The position numbers were made by a program, and so were the translations under genes. The notes below the pieces were generated by a model. That model was not told where the DNA came from. It ran no database searches and worked only from the letters and a program-made list of their open reading frames with translations. Below are positions 1-8,078 of a stretch of 64,000 nt of DNA, piece after piece; positions within the stretch are counted from its first letter, which is position 1; every line of letters starts with the position of its first letter. Location: assembly GCF_008642315.1 (NCBI RefSeq), contig NZ_CP029192.1, positions 3,844,001 through 3,908,000 on the forward strand. The letters are read 5' to 3'. Origin of the DNA: Streptomyces venezuelae. Lineage in GTDB: Bacteria; Actinomycetota; Actinomycetes; Streptomycetales; Streptomycetaceae.

Positions 1-8
1 ATCTGCGG

Positions 9-43
9 GAGATCTCAGGGATGTCTCAGCGAGATCTCAGGGA
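9..43. repeat. 13-bp direct repeat pair with self-complementary core
   Basis: The 13-mer GAGATCTCAGGGA occurs exactly at 9-21 and 31-43, 22 bp apart, with a degenerate copy between and a partial one after. The GAGATCTC core is palindromic, so the block could fold or bind a dimeric protein. It lies about 270 bp upstream of the NlpC/P60 gene, at the window edge, so its full extent is unknown. Confidence 0.5.
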
Positions 44-316
44 GATCCCCTGGAGCCCACGATGTGACCTGTGCCACACCGGCAACTTCCGTGAATAAGC
101 CGGGCTTGGCCAACGGACTCAACGGGTGGTAGACCGAGGGCAATTCGGACGTATCGCAGAAAACCCATGATCACAGGCGTGATCCACCCTGTCCGCATTG
201 CCCGTTACGGCGTCAATAAGAAGCGACACGCCCGGGATTCGAGCGCGGAAACGGCAACTGTGGCGCAGCACACGTTTCTTGAAGGGAACCGTGGGTCCCT
301 GCTAGCAGTTGTTCTC
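44..316 (+). other. leader region of the NlpC/P60 gene, no confident element
   Basis: About 270 bases without a supported gene. The frame of the downstream gene stays open from an ATG at 167, which would add 50 residues, but those residues do not look like a signal peptide and no Shine-Dalgarno sequence precedes 167. Streptomyces NlpC/P60 and rpf genes are often controlled by a c-di-AMP (ydaO-type) riboswitch. I could not match its conserved core here by eye. A covariance-model scan (Rfam ydaO-yuaA) would settle it. Confidence 0.3.
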
Positions 317-1135
317 ATGTCCCACACCGCTCACATACCCAGCCACCGGAAGCCCCGTCGCAGCGCCTCGAAGATCGCCCTGCGTGCCGGAGTTGCCGGT
401 GGCGTCCTCAGCACCCTGGCAGTGGCCGCGGCGGCCGGTACGGCTAACGCTGCCGAGCCGGTGTCCGAGACCATCGAGATGCCCACCCTCTCCACCGATC
501 TGTCCGCTCAGATCGCGCAGTCGGCGGACGCCACGCAGCAGGCCGCCGACACCTACGAGTCGCGCGCCGAGCAGGACGCCGCCGCCTCCAAGGCCGCCAA
601 GCAGGCCAAGGCGGACCTTGCGAAGGCGGAGAAGAAGGCCGAGGCCGAGCGCAAGGCCGAGGCCGCCGCGAAGAAGAAGGCCGCGGAGGAGCGCGCTTCG
701 CGTTCCGCCGAGCGCACGTCGCTCTCCACGCAGTCCGCCGGCGGTGGCTCCAACACCGCGGACGCCCCGGCTCCGGCCAGCGGCAGCGTCGGCTCCGTCA
801 TCGGCTTCCTCAAGGCCCAGCTGGGCGACGCCTATGTGATGGGTGCCTCGGGCCCGAACGCCTGGGACTGCTCCAGCCTGGTGCAGGCCGCGTTCAAGCA
901 GGCGGGCGTGGACCTCCCGCGCGTCTCGCAGGACCAGTCGACGATGGGCACCGAGGTCGGCACTTCGAACCTGCAGGTCGGCGACATCCTGTACTGGGGC
1001 GGCAAGGGCTCCGCGTACCACGTCGGTGTGTACATCGGTAACGGCCAGTACCTGGACGCCGCCAACCCCGGCAAGGGCGTTGTCATCCAGGACCTGTCGG
1101 GTTACCCGGCCTCGGGCGCCGTGCGCGTCCTCTGA
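317..1135 (+). CDS. secreted NlpC/P60 family peptidoglycan hydrolase
   Basis: 272 residues. A Sec-type signal peptide spans about residues 1-44: basic N-terminus, an alanine-rich core and an ANA-A cleavage site. Residues about 70-140 are a Lys/Ala/Glu-rich segment expected to form a coiled coil. The NlpC/P60 domain fills about 160-272, with catalytic Cys185 in the DCSS motif and His235 in YHVGVYIG. Such enzymes act outside the membrane and cut peptide stems of peptidoglycan (D-Glu to meso-Dpm bond) during growth or sporulation. The start at 317 is chosen because it places the signal peptide at the N-terminus; it lacks a clear Shine-Dalgarno, and an upstream ATG at 167 is in frame. A strong hairpin terminator follows the stop codon. 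Confidence 0.9.
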   Translation: MSHTAHIPSHRKPRRSASKIALRAGVAGGVLSTLAVAAAAGTANAAEPVSETIEMPTLSTDLSAQIAQSADATQQAADTYESRAEQDAAASKAAKQAKADLAKAEKKAEAERKAEAAAKKKAAEERASRSAERTSLSTQSAGGGSNTADAPAPASGSVGSVIGFLKAQLGDAYVMGASGPNAWDCSSLVQAAFKQAGVDLPRVSQDQSTMGTEVGTSNLQVGDILYWGGKGSAYHVGVYIGNGQYLDAANPGKGVVIQDLSGYPASGAVRVL

Positions 1136-1154
1136 CGGCCTCTTAGAGCCACGA

Positions 1155-1194
1155 CCAAGGGCCGGAACCCCCCTGGAGGGGTTCCGGCCCTTGG
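1155..1194 (+). terminator. strong 17-bp hairpin terminator after NlpC/P60 gene
   Basis: Perfect inverted repeat: arm 1155-1171 pairs with 1178-1194 around a 6-base loop. It lies 19 bases after the stop of the NlpC/P60 gene and has no long U-tract, as is common in Streptomyces. It can work in both directions and separates the gene from the convergent ABM gene. Confidence 0.85.
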
Positions 1195-1214
1195 TGTGCC
1201 CTGAGGCGCCTTCT

Positions 1215-1283
1215 CAGGCGTTCCGCGGCGTCCGCTTCAGAAGTTCTTCGGCTTCCGCTTCAGGCGTTCTTCGGCTTCAGCTC
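1215..1283 (-). repeat. three 23-bp tandem copies of the 3' end of the ABM gene
   Basis: Units start at 1215, 1238 and 1261 with an exact 23-bp period. The unit at 1261-1283 is the coding 3' end of the adjacent minus-strand gene (…KPKNA, stop). The other two lie after its stop and each again contains a CTGA stop-like end. The second copy differs from the coding unit at about 3 positions; the outermost has diverged further. This looks like duplication of a gene terminus, probably by slippage. Confidence 0.75.
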
Positions 1284-1589
1284 CGCCATCTCGGACCAAC
1301 CGCTGCCCTCGATCTCGGTGTTCACGATCTGCGGCACGGTCGCGATGAGCCCGCCCATCGTCTCCAGACCGGCCTTGAAGTGGTCGGAGTTGACGTGCGC
1401 GGCGCCCGCGTCCCCGTCGGCGAAGGCCTCCAGGAGCACGAACTGGTTCGGGTCCTCCACGGAGCGGGACCACTCGAAGAAGATGTTGCCCGGCTCCGCG
1501 CGCGTGGCGGCGGTGAATGCGGCGGTCCGCTCGAGCCAGCTGTCGCTGTGCTCGGGGCGGACGGTGAACTTGACGGCAATAAATATCAT
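1260..1589 (-). CDS. ABM-domain (quinol monooxygenase-like) protein
   Basis: 109 residues, the size of a single antibiotic-biosynthesis-monooxygenase (ABM) domain: a dimeric ferredoxin-like alpha/beta barrel without cofactor. It shows the usual pattern, starting MIFIAVKFTV, then a long first helix with W and R residues, the EPGNIFFEWSRS strand, and VLLEAFADGDAGAAHVNS. Family members such as YgiN oxidise quinols or polyketide phenols; the substrate here is not predictable. ATG at 1589 is chosen because homologs begin at the first beta strand; 12 further upstream residues are possible in frame. It is convergent with the NlpC/P60 gene and followed by repeated copies of its own 3' end. Confidence 0.75.
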   Translation of the reverse strand: MIFIAVKFTVRPEHSDSWLERTAAFTAATRAEPGNIFFEWSRSVEDPNQFVLLEAFADGDAGAAHVNSDHFKAGLETMGGLIATVPQIVNTEIEGSGWSEMAELKPKNA

Positions 1590-1650
1590 GCGTCCATTTT
1601 GCACCGTACCGTGCGGACCGCCCACCGGGGCTACGCCTTCCGTGCCGGGG

Positions 1651-2937
1651 TCAGGCCTTCGGTGCCACCTTGCTCAGCCCGTTGATGATGCGGTCCATCG
1701 CGTCGCCGCCCATCGGGTCCGTCAGGTTCGCCAGCATCTTCAGCGTGAACCGCATCAGGACCGGGTGGGACAGGCCGCGCTGGGTCGCGATCTTCATGAC
1801 CTTCGGGTTGCCGATGAGCTTCACGAAGGCGCGGCCCAGCGTGTAGTAGCCGCCGTAGACCTCCTTGAGCGTCTTCGGGTAGTTCTGCAGCGCCAGTTCC
1901 CGCTGGGCGGGGGTGGCACGCGCGTGCGCCTGCGCGATGACGTCCGCCGCGATCTGGCCGGACTCCATGGCGTACGCGATGCCCTCGCCGTTGAAGGGGT
2001 TCACCAGGCCACCCGCGTCACCGACGAGCAGCAGGCCCTTCGTGTAGTGCGGCTGACGGTTGAAGGCCATCGGCAGGGCGGCGCCGCGGATCGGCATCGT
2101 CATGTTCTCCGGGGTGTAGCCCCAGTCCTCCGGCATCGAGGCGCACCAGGCCTTGAGGACCTCGCGCCAGTCCAGCTCCCGGAACGACTTGGAGGAGTTG
2201 AGGATGCCGAGGCCGACGTTGGACGTGCCGTCGCCCATGCCGAAGATCCAGCCGTAACCCGGCAGGAGGCGGTCCTCGCCGGGGCCGCGGCGGTCCCACA
2301 GTTCCAGCCACGACTCCAGGTAGTCGTCGTCGTGGCGGGGCGAGGTGAAGTACGTGCGGACGGCGACGCCCATCGGGCGGTCCTCGCGGCGGTGCAGGCC
2401 CATCGCGAGCGAGATCCGCGAGGAGTTGCCGTCGGCCGCGACGACGAGCGGGGCGTGGAAGGTGACCGGGGTCTTCTCCTCGCCCATCTTGGCGTGCACG
2501 CCGGTGATGCGGCCGGTGCGGTCGTCGAGGATGGGCTCACCGACGTTGCACCGCTCGTACAGGCGTGCGCCCGCCTTCTGCGCCTGCCGCGCGAGCTGCT
2601 CGTCGAAGTCGTCGCGCTTCCGCACGAGTCCGTAGTCCGGGTAGGAGGCGAGATCCGGCCAGTCCAACTGGAGCCGTACACCGCCGCCGATGATGCGCAG
2701 GCCCTTGTTCCGCAGCCAGCCCGCCTCTTCGGAGATGTCGATTCCCATGGACACCAGCTGCTTGGTGGCGCGGGGCGTGAGCCCGTCACCGCAGACCTTT
2801 TCCCTCGGAAACGCGGTCTTCTCAAGGAGGAGGACGTCAAGACCGGCCTTCGCCAGGTAGTACGCCGTCGTCGAACCGGCGGGGCCGGCGCCGACGACGA
2901 TGACGTCCGCGGTGTGTTCGGAGAGGGGCTCGGTCAC
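1651..2937 (-). CDS. geranylgeranyl reductase family flavoprotein, probable menaquinone side-chain reductase (MenJ-like)
   Basis: 428 residues. An N-terminal Rossmann FAD motif (VVGAGPAGSTTAYYLAKAG) is at about 15-33. The family CGDGLTPRA motif follows near 49. The second FAD motif, LLVGDAGGLVNPFNGEGIAY, lies near residue 300. Proteins of this group reduce isoprenoid double bonds. Streptomyces menaquinones are partly hydrogenated, and the mycobacterial homolog MenJ reduces a menaquinone double bond and is encoded close to menG. Here menG lies 3.4 kb away on the same strand, so a MenJ role is a reasonable inference. It is divergent from the GNAT gene. An older label for such genes is 'electron transfer oxidoreductase'. 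Confidence 0.85.
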   Translation of the reverse strand: MTEPLSEHTADVIVVGAGPAGSTTAYYLAKAGLDVLLLEKTAFPREKVCGDGLTPRATKQLVSMGIDISEEAGWLRNKGLRIIGGGVRLQLDWPDLASYPDYGLVRKRDDFDEQLARQAQKAGARLYERCNVGEPILDDRTGRITGVHAKMGEEKTPVTFHAPLVVAADGNSSRISLAMGLHRREDRPMGVAVRTYFTSPRHDDDYLESWLELWDRRGPGEDRLLPGYGWIFGMGDGTSNVGLGILNSSKSFRELDWREVLKAWCASMPEDWGYTPENMTMPIRGAALPMAFNRQPHYTKGLLLVGDAGGLVNPFNGEGIAYAMESGQIAADVIAQAHARATPAQRELALQNYPKTLKEVYGGYYTLGRAFVKLIGNPKVMKIATQRGLSHPVLMRFTLKMLANLTDPMGGDAMDRIINGLSKVAPKA

Positions 2938-3034
2938 GGCGGGTTCTCCCCAAGGCTCGAAATCTGTGTGCCGACCGGCACGGGATATGGGCAGTCTATG
3001 AGGCGGTACTGATCAGCCAGCCGAAGGGCCACAC

Positions 3035-3586
3035 GTGACCGAGCAGACCGATACCCTGCCCGCGCCGCTCCTCCCCGCCGTGGAGCTGCGCGTCCCCACA
3101 CATGAGGACGCTTTCGCGTGGCACCGCCTCTTCGACGACCCCGAGGTCATGGAGTTCTTCGGCGGGTCCTCGGCGGAGCTCTCCATGTACGAGGAGCTGA
3201 CCGCCCGGCAGCGCAGACACGACGCCGAACTGGGCTACTGCCTGTGGACCATGCTCGACGCGGCCGGTGAACCGATCGGCTTCACCGGCGCGCAGCCGTG
3301 GCCCAGGACGTGGGGGCCGGTCGGCGAGATCGAGATCGGCTGGCGGCTCGGGCGCGCCGCCTGGGGCAAGGGGTACGCGTCCGCCGCCGCGGAGGCGACG
3401 GTGGAACGGTTGCGGGCGGTGGGGGTGCCGAGCGTCGTCGCGATGATCGTCTCCGAGAACGAGCGGTCCATCGCGGTGGCCCGGCGGCTCGGCATGGAGC
3501 TCGCCGAGTCCTTCACCACTCCCCCGTTGGTGCCCGGCGTCGAGTCGTCGCGGCGTACGTCGCACTGCTTCCGGCTCGTCCTGTAA
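3035..3586 (+). CDS. GNAT family N-acetyltransferase
   Basis: 183 residues of the RimJ/RimL-like GNAT type. The conserved acetyl-CoA loop is RAAWGKGYASAAAEA (about residues 107-121), preceded by the strand EIEIGWRLG. The SENERSIAVARRLGM segment matches the C-terminal motif of ribosomal-protein or small-molecule acetyltransferases. The substrate is unknown. The start is the first ATG/GTG in frame that gives a full N-terminus. It is transcribed away from the flavoprotein gene and converges on the zinc-ribbon gene, from which it is separated by a short hairpin. Confidence 0.85.
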   Translation: MTEQTDTLPAPLLPAVELRVPTHEDAFAWHRLFDDPEVMEFFGGSSAELSMYEELTARQRRHDAELGYCLWTMLDAAGEPIGFTGAQPWPRTWGPVGEIEIGWRLGRAAWGKGYASAAAEATVERLRAVGVPSVVAMIVSENERSIAVARRLGMELAESFTTPPLVPGVESSRRTSHCFRLVL

Positions 3587-3589
3587 GAC

Positions 3590-3614
3590 GACTGACGCCG
3601 GCACCGGGTCAGTC
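3590..3614. terminator. short hairpin between convergent genes
   Basis: GACTGAC at 3590-3596 pairs with GTCAGTC at 3608-3614, with CCGG/CCGG able to extend pairing in the loop. It overlaps the stop codon of the minus-strand zinc-ribbon gene and may terminate both convergent transcripts. Confidence 0.4.
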
Positions 3615-6107
3615 CGTGAGGCGCCACGTGTCCAGCGCGGCGCCGTGCGTCTTGGCGCCCTCGCCCGCGGGCCAGAAGTCCTCGCGCCAGGAGAGCTGGA
3701 TCGCGTACTCCGTGCCGTTCTGGGCGACGTAACTCTGGTTGAGGGCGTGGATCGTGCGGCCGCCCTTGTCGGTGTACGTGTACTCCCAGATCGCCCCGTC
3801 ACGCCCCTGGAAGGTGTTCTCCTCCATCCGGATGCGGTCGTAGTCCGACTTGTCCGGTGCGGCCTTGGTGTGCTTCTCGATGTTCCTGAAGTTCTCGTAC
3901 GAGGTGTAGGGGGCATCGGCGACGACACCGACGAGGAACTCCTCGCGCCCCGTCGACCCGGCATAGGTGATCTGTCCGGGTCGCTCGGGGTTGACGGGCT
4001 GTCGGGACCAGCCCTCGGGCACGGCGAAGGAGAAGCCTTCGGGGTCCGTGACGCGTTCGGTGCCCTCGGGGGCCTCGGGGGCCTCGGGGGCCTCGTCGGA
4101 TGAGGAAGCGGGGGTCGGGGTCTGGCCGGTGTCGTCGGTCGGGTCACCGCTCGGGGCGCCGGTCGGGTCCTCGGAGCGGCTGACCGCGGGCCTGTTGTCC
4201 TTGCCCGCGTTGTCCCCGTTGCCCGCCTTGTCGTCCCCCATGTCCCGCCAGAGCAGCGCGCCGGCGGTGGCGCCGCCTCCGACGACGAGGGCCACGACGA
4301 TGGTGACCACCCAGATGGTGGCTCGGTTGTGAGGCTTGGTGGGGGCGAGGTGGACGGGGTGCGCGGGGTGCGCGGGGTCCATGGGGGTGAGGTGGGCCGC
4401 GGGTGTGGGGTGGGCCGGGGGTGGGGTGTGGGCGGCGGCCGTTTGGGTGGGGGCCGCCGAGGTCGGGGTCGGGGTGGCGGGCGCTTGGGACGGGGGTGTC
4501 TGTGACGGGGGCGTCTGGGGGGCCGCGGGGAGCGGCGCATACGTGAGAGGGGTAGGGGGTGCGGTCTGTCGGCCCGTCATCTGGAGGAGGTACGGGCCGA
4601 GCAGCGCCGCGGGGAAGATCCACAACAGGCCGAACAGCAGCATCTCCGGGACGCTCAGGCCCGTATCCACGCTGCTGCCGCCACCGCTGCTCGACCCGCC
4701 GAATCCCGAACCGCTGTCGAACGCCTGCCCGGACACCTCCACGCCGATCCCGCTGAACCCTGCGAGCAGCAGGACCATGCCGAAGAAGACTCCCGCGGCG
4801 AGGAGCTGCTCGCCCCGGCCCACGCAGCGCCGGGCTGCGAGCACGCCGAGCGTCAGCGCGCAGACGAGGCCGAGCGCCAACGCGCCCACGACCGCCCAGT
4901 CGTTGGTGACGTCACCGAGTTCGGAGAGCCCGAACGACCCGCTCTCGCGCCCGCCGCCGTACATCGAGCTGCTGCCGCGCACCGAGGCCTCCGCGCCCGC
5001 GCCCCAGCCGATGCCGAGTGCCGTCACCGCGAGGTTCGGCAGGATCAGCAGCGCGACCAGGAGCGGTGAGATGTCGGAGTCGTCGAGGTCCGTGATCTCG
5101 GACAGGTCGTCCACTTGGGCGAGGCTGATGAAGGCGACGACCGAGCAGAGGACGAGTACGACGACCAGGGCGCGAAGTGCCGTGCCCGTCACCCGGACGA
5201 GGGTCTGCGCTCCCGGCCGGGCTGTCACCCTCGCCCACAGCGACGTGTCCACGCGGAGCAACACCGCGCCGGAGACGGCGAGTCCGAGCAGGAGCGCGCC
5301 CAACGCGGCGAGCACCGGCGACGACGACAGTTCCACGCCCTCGATCTCGGGCTGCGCGAAGAGCGCGAGCGCGAGCACGCCGACGGTCACCAACAGGGCG
5401 ACGCGCACGGCGGCTTCGAGGCCCGCCGTCGCGCTGCCCTGCACCGCGCCGCGGGTCACGAGGCGGTTCCGGAGCACGCGTACGCCGATGTAGAGCGCCA
5501 CGATCCACAGCGCGGTCATGGTCAGCGGGACCAGGTGCAGGGAGGCGGTGCCTTCCACGGCGGTCGTCGTCGAGCCGGGGCCCGAACCCAAGCCGGTGTC
5601 CGTGCCCAGGCCGGTGTCCGTGCCCAGGCCCAGGCCGTCGCTTCCGGAACCCGAGCCGAAGTCCGGCCTCTCCTCGCGGCCCGTGAACTCGAAGCCTCCG
5701 CCGACCGATTGGAGCAGGAGCGCGAGGGCGATGCGGAGCCGGTCGGTGAAGCCGAAGACGGCGTCGTCGTCCTGGCCGTACGCCGGGGTCGCGAGCGCGG
5801 CGGCACTGGCCAGCAGCAGCACGACGGGCCACAGCGCGGCCTGTACGGAGCCGGCCCAGTCGCCGCGGAAGGTGCGGGTGAAGAAGACTGCGAGGGGGGA
5901 GGGGGCGGCAGGGGTGGTGGGGGTGTAGGTGGGGCTGAGTGTGGGGGCTTGGGGTGGTGGGGGTGGGGCCTCGGGGGTCGGTGGCGTCTGCTCGGGCCGC
6001 GGAGACTCCTCCGCCGTCGGCGCCGGGAGGCGTTCGCGGCCGCACTTCATGCAGAAGCGGGCCTCATCGGGGCTGGGAGCCCCGCAGTGTGGGCAGTACG
6101 ACGCCAT
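3609..6107 (-). CDS. zinc-ribbon, polytopic membrane protein with C-terminal PsbP-like domain
   Basis: 832 residues. The N-terminus carries a zinc ribbon with paired CxxC motifs (YCPHCGAP … FCMKCG, residues about 4-22), then a Pro/Thr-rich linker. About ten hydrophobic segments follow, interrupted by a Gly/Ser/Asp-rich loop. A second long Pro/Ala/Thr linker leads to a single TM helix and an acidic linker. The last ~140 residues (FSFAVPEGWSRQPV … DTWRLTD) look like a Mog1/PsbP-type sandwich, the same general pattern as the A proteins of the T7SS-like region. ATG at 6107 is chosen for its GGAG ribosome-binding site and because the zinc ribbon begins there. Function unknown; possibly a stress or envelope sensor. 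Confidence 0.7.
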   Translation of the reverse strand: MASYCPHCGAPSPDEARFCMKCGRERLPAPTAEESPRPEQTPPTPEAPPPPPQAPTLSPTYTPTTPAAPSPLAVFFTRTFRGDWAGSVQAALWPVVLLLASAAALATPAYGQDDDAVFGFTDRLRIALALLLQSVGGGFEFTGREERPDFGSGSGSDGLGLGTDTGLGTDTGLGSGPGSTTTAVEGTASLHLVPLTMTALWIVALYIGVRVLRNRLVTRGAVQGSATAGLEAAVRVALLVTVGVLALALFAQPEIEGVELSSSPVLAALGALLLGLAVSGAVLLRVDTSLWARVTARPGAQTLVRVTGTALRALVVVLVLCSVVAFISLAQVDDLSEITDLDDSDISPLLVALLILPNLAVTALGIGWGAGAEASVRGSSSMYGGGRESGSFGLSELGDVTNDWAVVGALALGLVCALTLGVLAARRCVGRGEQLLAAGVFFGMVLLLAGFSGIGVEVSGQAFDSGSGFGGSSSGGGSSVDTGLSVPEMLLFGLLWIFPAALLGPYLLQMTGRQTAPPTPLTYAPLPAAPQTPPSQTPPSQAPATPTPTSAAPTQTAAAHTPPPAHPTPAAHLTPMDPAHPAHPVHLAPTKPHNRATIWVVTIVVALVVGGGATAGALLWRDMGDDKAGNGDNAGKDNRPAVSRSEDPTGAPSGDPTDDTGQTPTPASSSDEAPEAPEAPEGTERVTDPEGFSFAVPEGWSRQPVNPERPGQITYAGSTGREEFLVGVVADAPYTSYENFRNIEKHTKAAPDKSDYDRIRMEENTFQGRDGAIWEYTYTDKGGRTIHALNQSYVAQNGTEYAIQLSWREDFWPAGEGAKTHGAALDTWRLTD

Positions 6108-6267
6108 CAAGACGCTCCGTGGACTCAGGAGTTCGGCAAGGAATGCGGACCGGCCCGTAAGCGCCGCATAAGTAAACGGCAGGGTCGTATCAACGGACAC
6201 ATCTTGCCCGGTGGCCGGTTCCCTCGGGTCCGCGGAATCCGAGTCTCAACTGGAGCGTTATGAATCA

Positions 6268-6323
6268 GCTCTGCTTGAGCGGCTCTGCTTGAGCGGCTCT
6301 GCTTTGATCAGTTCTGCTTGAAG
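6268..6323 (-). repeat. tandem repeats duplicating the 3' end of menG
   Basis: On the minus strand the menG C-terminal codons (TTCAAGCAGAAC, stop) are followed by three more copies of a (T)CAA(A)GCAGAGC unit at 14-15 bp spacing, at about 6296, 6282 and 6268. This is the second place in the window where a gene's 3' end is tandemly repeated after its stop; the other is at 1215-1283. Confidence 0.65.
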
Positions 6324-7003
6324 CCGCGGTGCAGCGCCACGACGCCGCCCGTCAGGTTGCGCCAGGCGACCTTCGACCAGCCCGCGTCCTGCAGCAGCGC
6401 GGCCAGCGCCGGCTGGTCGGGCCAGGAGCGGATCGACTCCGCGAGGTAGACGTACGCGTCCGGGTTCGAGGAGACCGCACGGGCGACCGGGGGCAGCGCG
6501 CGCATCAGGTACTCCTCGTAGACCGTGCGGAACGGGGCCCACGTCGCGTGCGAGAACTCGCAGATCACGACCCGGCCGCCGGGCTTCGTCACGCGGTACA
6601 GCTCGCGGAGCGCGGCGCTCGTGTCCTGGATGTTGCGCAGGCCGAAGGAGATCGTGACGGCGTCGAAGGTGTCGTCCTTGAACGGCAGCTTCGTGCCGTC
6701 GCCCGCGGTGAACGGCATCCACGGGTGGCGCTGCTTGCCGACGCGCAGCATGCCGAGGGAGAAGTCGCAGGGGACGACGTAGGCGCCGGCCTGGGCGAAG
6801 GGCTGGGAGGAGGTGGCGGTGCCGGCGGCGAGGTCGAGGACCTTCTGGGCGGGGCGGGCGTCCACTGCCTTTGCGACTGCCTTGCGCCAGAGGCGGGCCT
6901 GGCCGAGGGAGAGCACGTCGTTGGTGAGGTCGTAGCGTTCTGCTACGTCGTCGAACATGGTGGCGACTTCGTGCGGCTGCTTGTCCAAGGTGGCTCGGGT
7001 CAC
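6308..7003 (-). CDS. menG: demethylmenaquinone methyltransferase MenG
   Basis: 231 residues of the UbiE/MenG family. The SAM-binding motif [12 protein letters not shown] is near residue 45. The family signatures [12 protein letters not shown] (N-terminal) and [11 protein letters not shown] (middle) are both present. It catalyses the final C-methylation of demethylmenaquinone at the inner membrane face. In Streptomyces the ring is built by the futalosine route, and mqnC lies just upstream on the same strand. Homologs start [12 protein letters not shown], which supports the GTG at 7003; an ATG at 7012 adds three residues. Neither has a strong ribosome-binding site. The long open frame upstream of the start is only repeat DNA. 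Confidence 0.93.
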   Translation of the reverse strand: MTRATLDKQPHEVATMFDDVAERYDLTNDVLSLGQARLWRKAVAKAVDARPAQKVLDLAAGTATSSQPFAQAGAYVVPCDFSLGMLRVGKQRHPWMPFTAGDGTKLPFKDDTFDAVTISFGLRNIQDTSAALRELYRVTKPGGRVVICEFSHATWAPFRTVYEEYLMRALPPVARAVSSNPDAYVYLAESIRSWPDQPALAALLQDAGWSKVAWRNLTGGVVALHRGFKQN

Positions 7004-7038
7004 CCGGCCCATTGTGTCAGGCCGGTCTTCTGCCTTGG

Positions 7039-7097
7039 CGGCGGGCTCTTTCGCCTGCGGCGGGCTCGTTCGCCTGCGGCGGGCTTTCTCGCGGTTG
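7039..7097. repeat. three 19-bp tandem repeats upstream of menG
   Basis: CGGCGGGCT recurs at 7039, 7058 and 7077 as the head of 19-bp units separated by CTTTCGCCTG-like tails. This is one of three repeat blocks that together fill the spacer between menG and the next gene. I see no promoter consensus that clearly survives in it. Confidence 0.6.
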
Positions 7098-7130
7098 CGT
7101 CTGCCCCGCTTGGGCGCGTTCGCGGGTGCG

Positions 7131-7169
7131 GGTTCGTTGTGGTTGCTCGCGCAGTTCCCCGCGCCCCTA
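7131..7169. repeat. dispersed Streptomyces GC-rich intergenic repeat
   Basis: The stretch containing GTTGCTCGCGCAGTTCCCCG followed by CGCCCC is a motif often found between Streptomyces genes, usually read on the other strand as GGGGCGCGGGGAACTGCGCG. It abuts the 36/37-bp array directly. I recognise it from memory; a genome-wide count would confirm that it is dispersed. Confidence 0.6.
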
Positions 7170-7424
7170 ACTGGTCCACCTCGCCCGGCGCCTTTGAAAG
7201 CACCCGACTGGTCCACCTCGCCCGGCGCCTTTGAAAGCACCCGACTGGTCCACCTCGCCCGGTGCCTTGAAAGCGCCCGACTGGTCCACCTCGCCCGGCG
7301 CCTCGAAGGCAACCGACTGGTCCATCTCGCCCGGTGCCTTGAAAGCACCCGACTGGTCCGCCTCGCCCGGCGCCTTTGAAAGCGCCCGACTGGTCCACCT
7401 CGCCCGGTGCCTCGAAGGCAACCG
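7170..7424. repeat. minisatellite: seven tandem 36/37-bp units
   Basis: Units start at 7170, 7207, 7244, 7280, 7316, 7352 and 7389 and end at 7424. Each starts ACTGGTCCACCTCGCCCGG. Tails are of two kinds: CCTT(T)GAAAGC(A/G)CCCG and CCTCGAAGGCAACCG. There are no unique spacers, so this is not a CRISPR. Every unit can fold weakly through CGCCCGG/CCGGGCG-type pairing on either strand. It fills the gap between menG and the amidohydrolase-like gene and probably varies in copy number between strains. Confidence 0.9.
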
Positions 7425-7461
7425 TCCCCGTGAGGGAGCATCACCCCTGGCCACGGCAGGG

Positions 7462-8061
7462 TCAGCGTGCCCTGTAGACCAACCTGCCCTCGAGCACCGT
7501 TGCCACGCACGTGGCCGCGCCCCGTCTCACCAGGTCTTGGCGGTCTCGTACGTCGAAGATCGCGAAGCGGGCCGGGGAGGACCGGGAGAGGGGTGGGAGG
7601 AGGATCAAGGGGGTTGGGGAGAGGGATGGGGGGCCGGGGAGGGTCGGGGGGCGGTGGCCCACCGGTAGGGATGCTCTGCGGACCGCGTCCACGGCCGGGC
7701 GGGCGCGGAGGTCGCCGGCGACCGCCACCGTGCCGTGCGCCAGGAGGCGCTGGACGCCGCGGCGGGCGCTCGCCCCGAGGCGGGCGGGGTCGGCGGCGAA
7801 GATCGCGCGGGCGCGTTCGCCGCCGATGGGGTCGACACCGAGCGTGTCGGACTCGCGCGGGTCGGGGTGGTACGTCGCCTCCAGGAGTTCGGGGGCGTAC
7901 GGGTTGAGGAGGCCGGGGGTCAGGATGCCGGGCCAGCGGCGGACGCGGGCCGACGGGTGCGCCGCGGCCAGGTCGTCGTACGGACCGACCGCCGCGACGC
8001 TCGCCCCGGAGACCAGGACCGCCGTCTCCGGGGTGTGCTCGGCGACGTGGAGGGTGAGCAA
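7462..8061 (-). CDS. short amidohydrolase / imidazolonepropionase-like protein
   Basis: About 199 residues if it begins at TTG 8061 (GGCGAGA lies upstream); the start is uncertain because no ATG is available. The sequence resembles the composite beta-sandwich part of amidohydrolases: [26 protein letters not shown], then a [13 protein letters not shown] segment, and a C-terminal strand ending [12 protein letters not shown]. The metal-binding HxH and other catalytic His/Asp residues of true imidazolonepropionases are missing and the length is half of normal. It begins 17 bases after the mqnC stop, so it is probably co-transcribed with mqnC. A link to futalosine metabolism is possible but unproven. 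Confidence 0.6.
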   Translation of the reverse strand: MLTLHVAEHTPETAVLVSGASVAAVGPYDDLAAAHPSARVRRWPGILTPGLLNPYAPELLEATYHPDPRESDTLGVDPIGGERARAIFAADPARLGASARRGVQRLLAHGTVAVAGDLRARPAVDAVRRASLPVGHRPPTLPGPPSLSPTPLILLPPLSRSSPARFAIFDVRDRQDLVRRGAATCVATVLEGRLVYRAR

Positions 8062-8078
8062 GAGAGGTCTCGCCGGGC

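Noticed and set aside
61..316. c-di-AMP riboswitch upstream of the NlpC/P60 gene
   Set aside because: Expected from other Streptomyces cell-wall hydrolase genes, but I could not match its conserved core by eye, so I do not call it.
7170..7424. CRISPR array
   Set aside because: Repeat units are directly adjacent with no unique spacers, and no cas genes are present.
7013..7510. N-terminal extension of menG through the repeat region
   Set aside because: The encoded residues are only repeat translations, and homologs start at the GTG at 7003.
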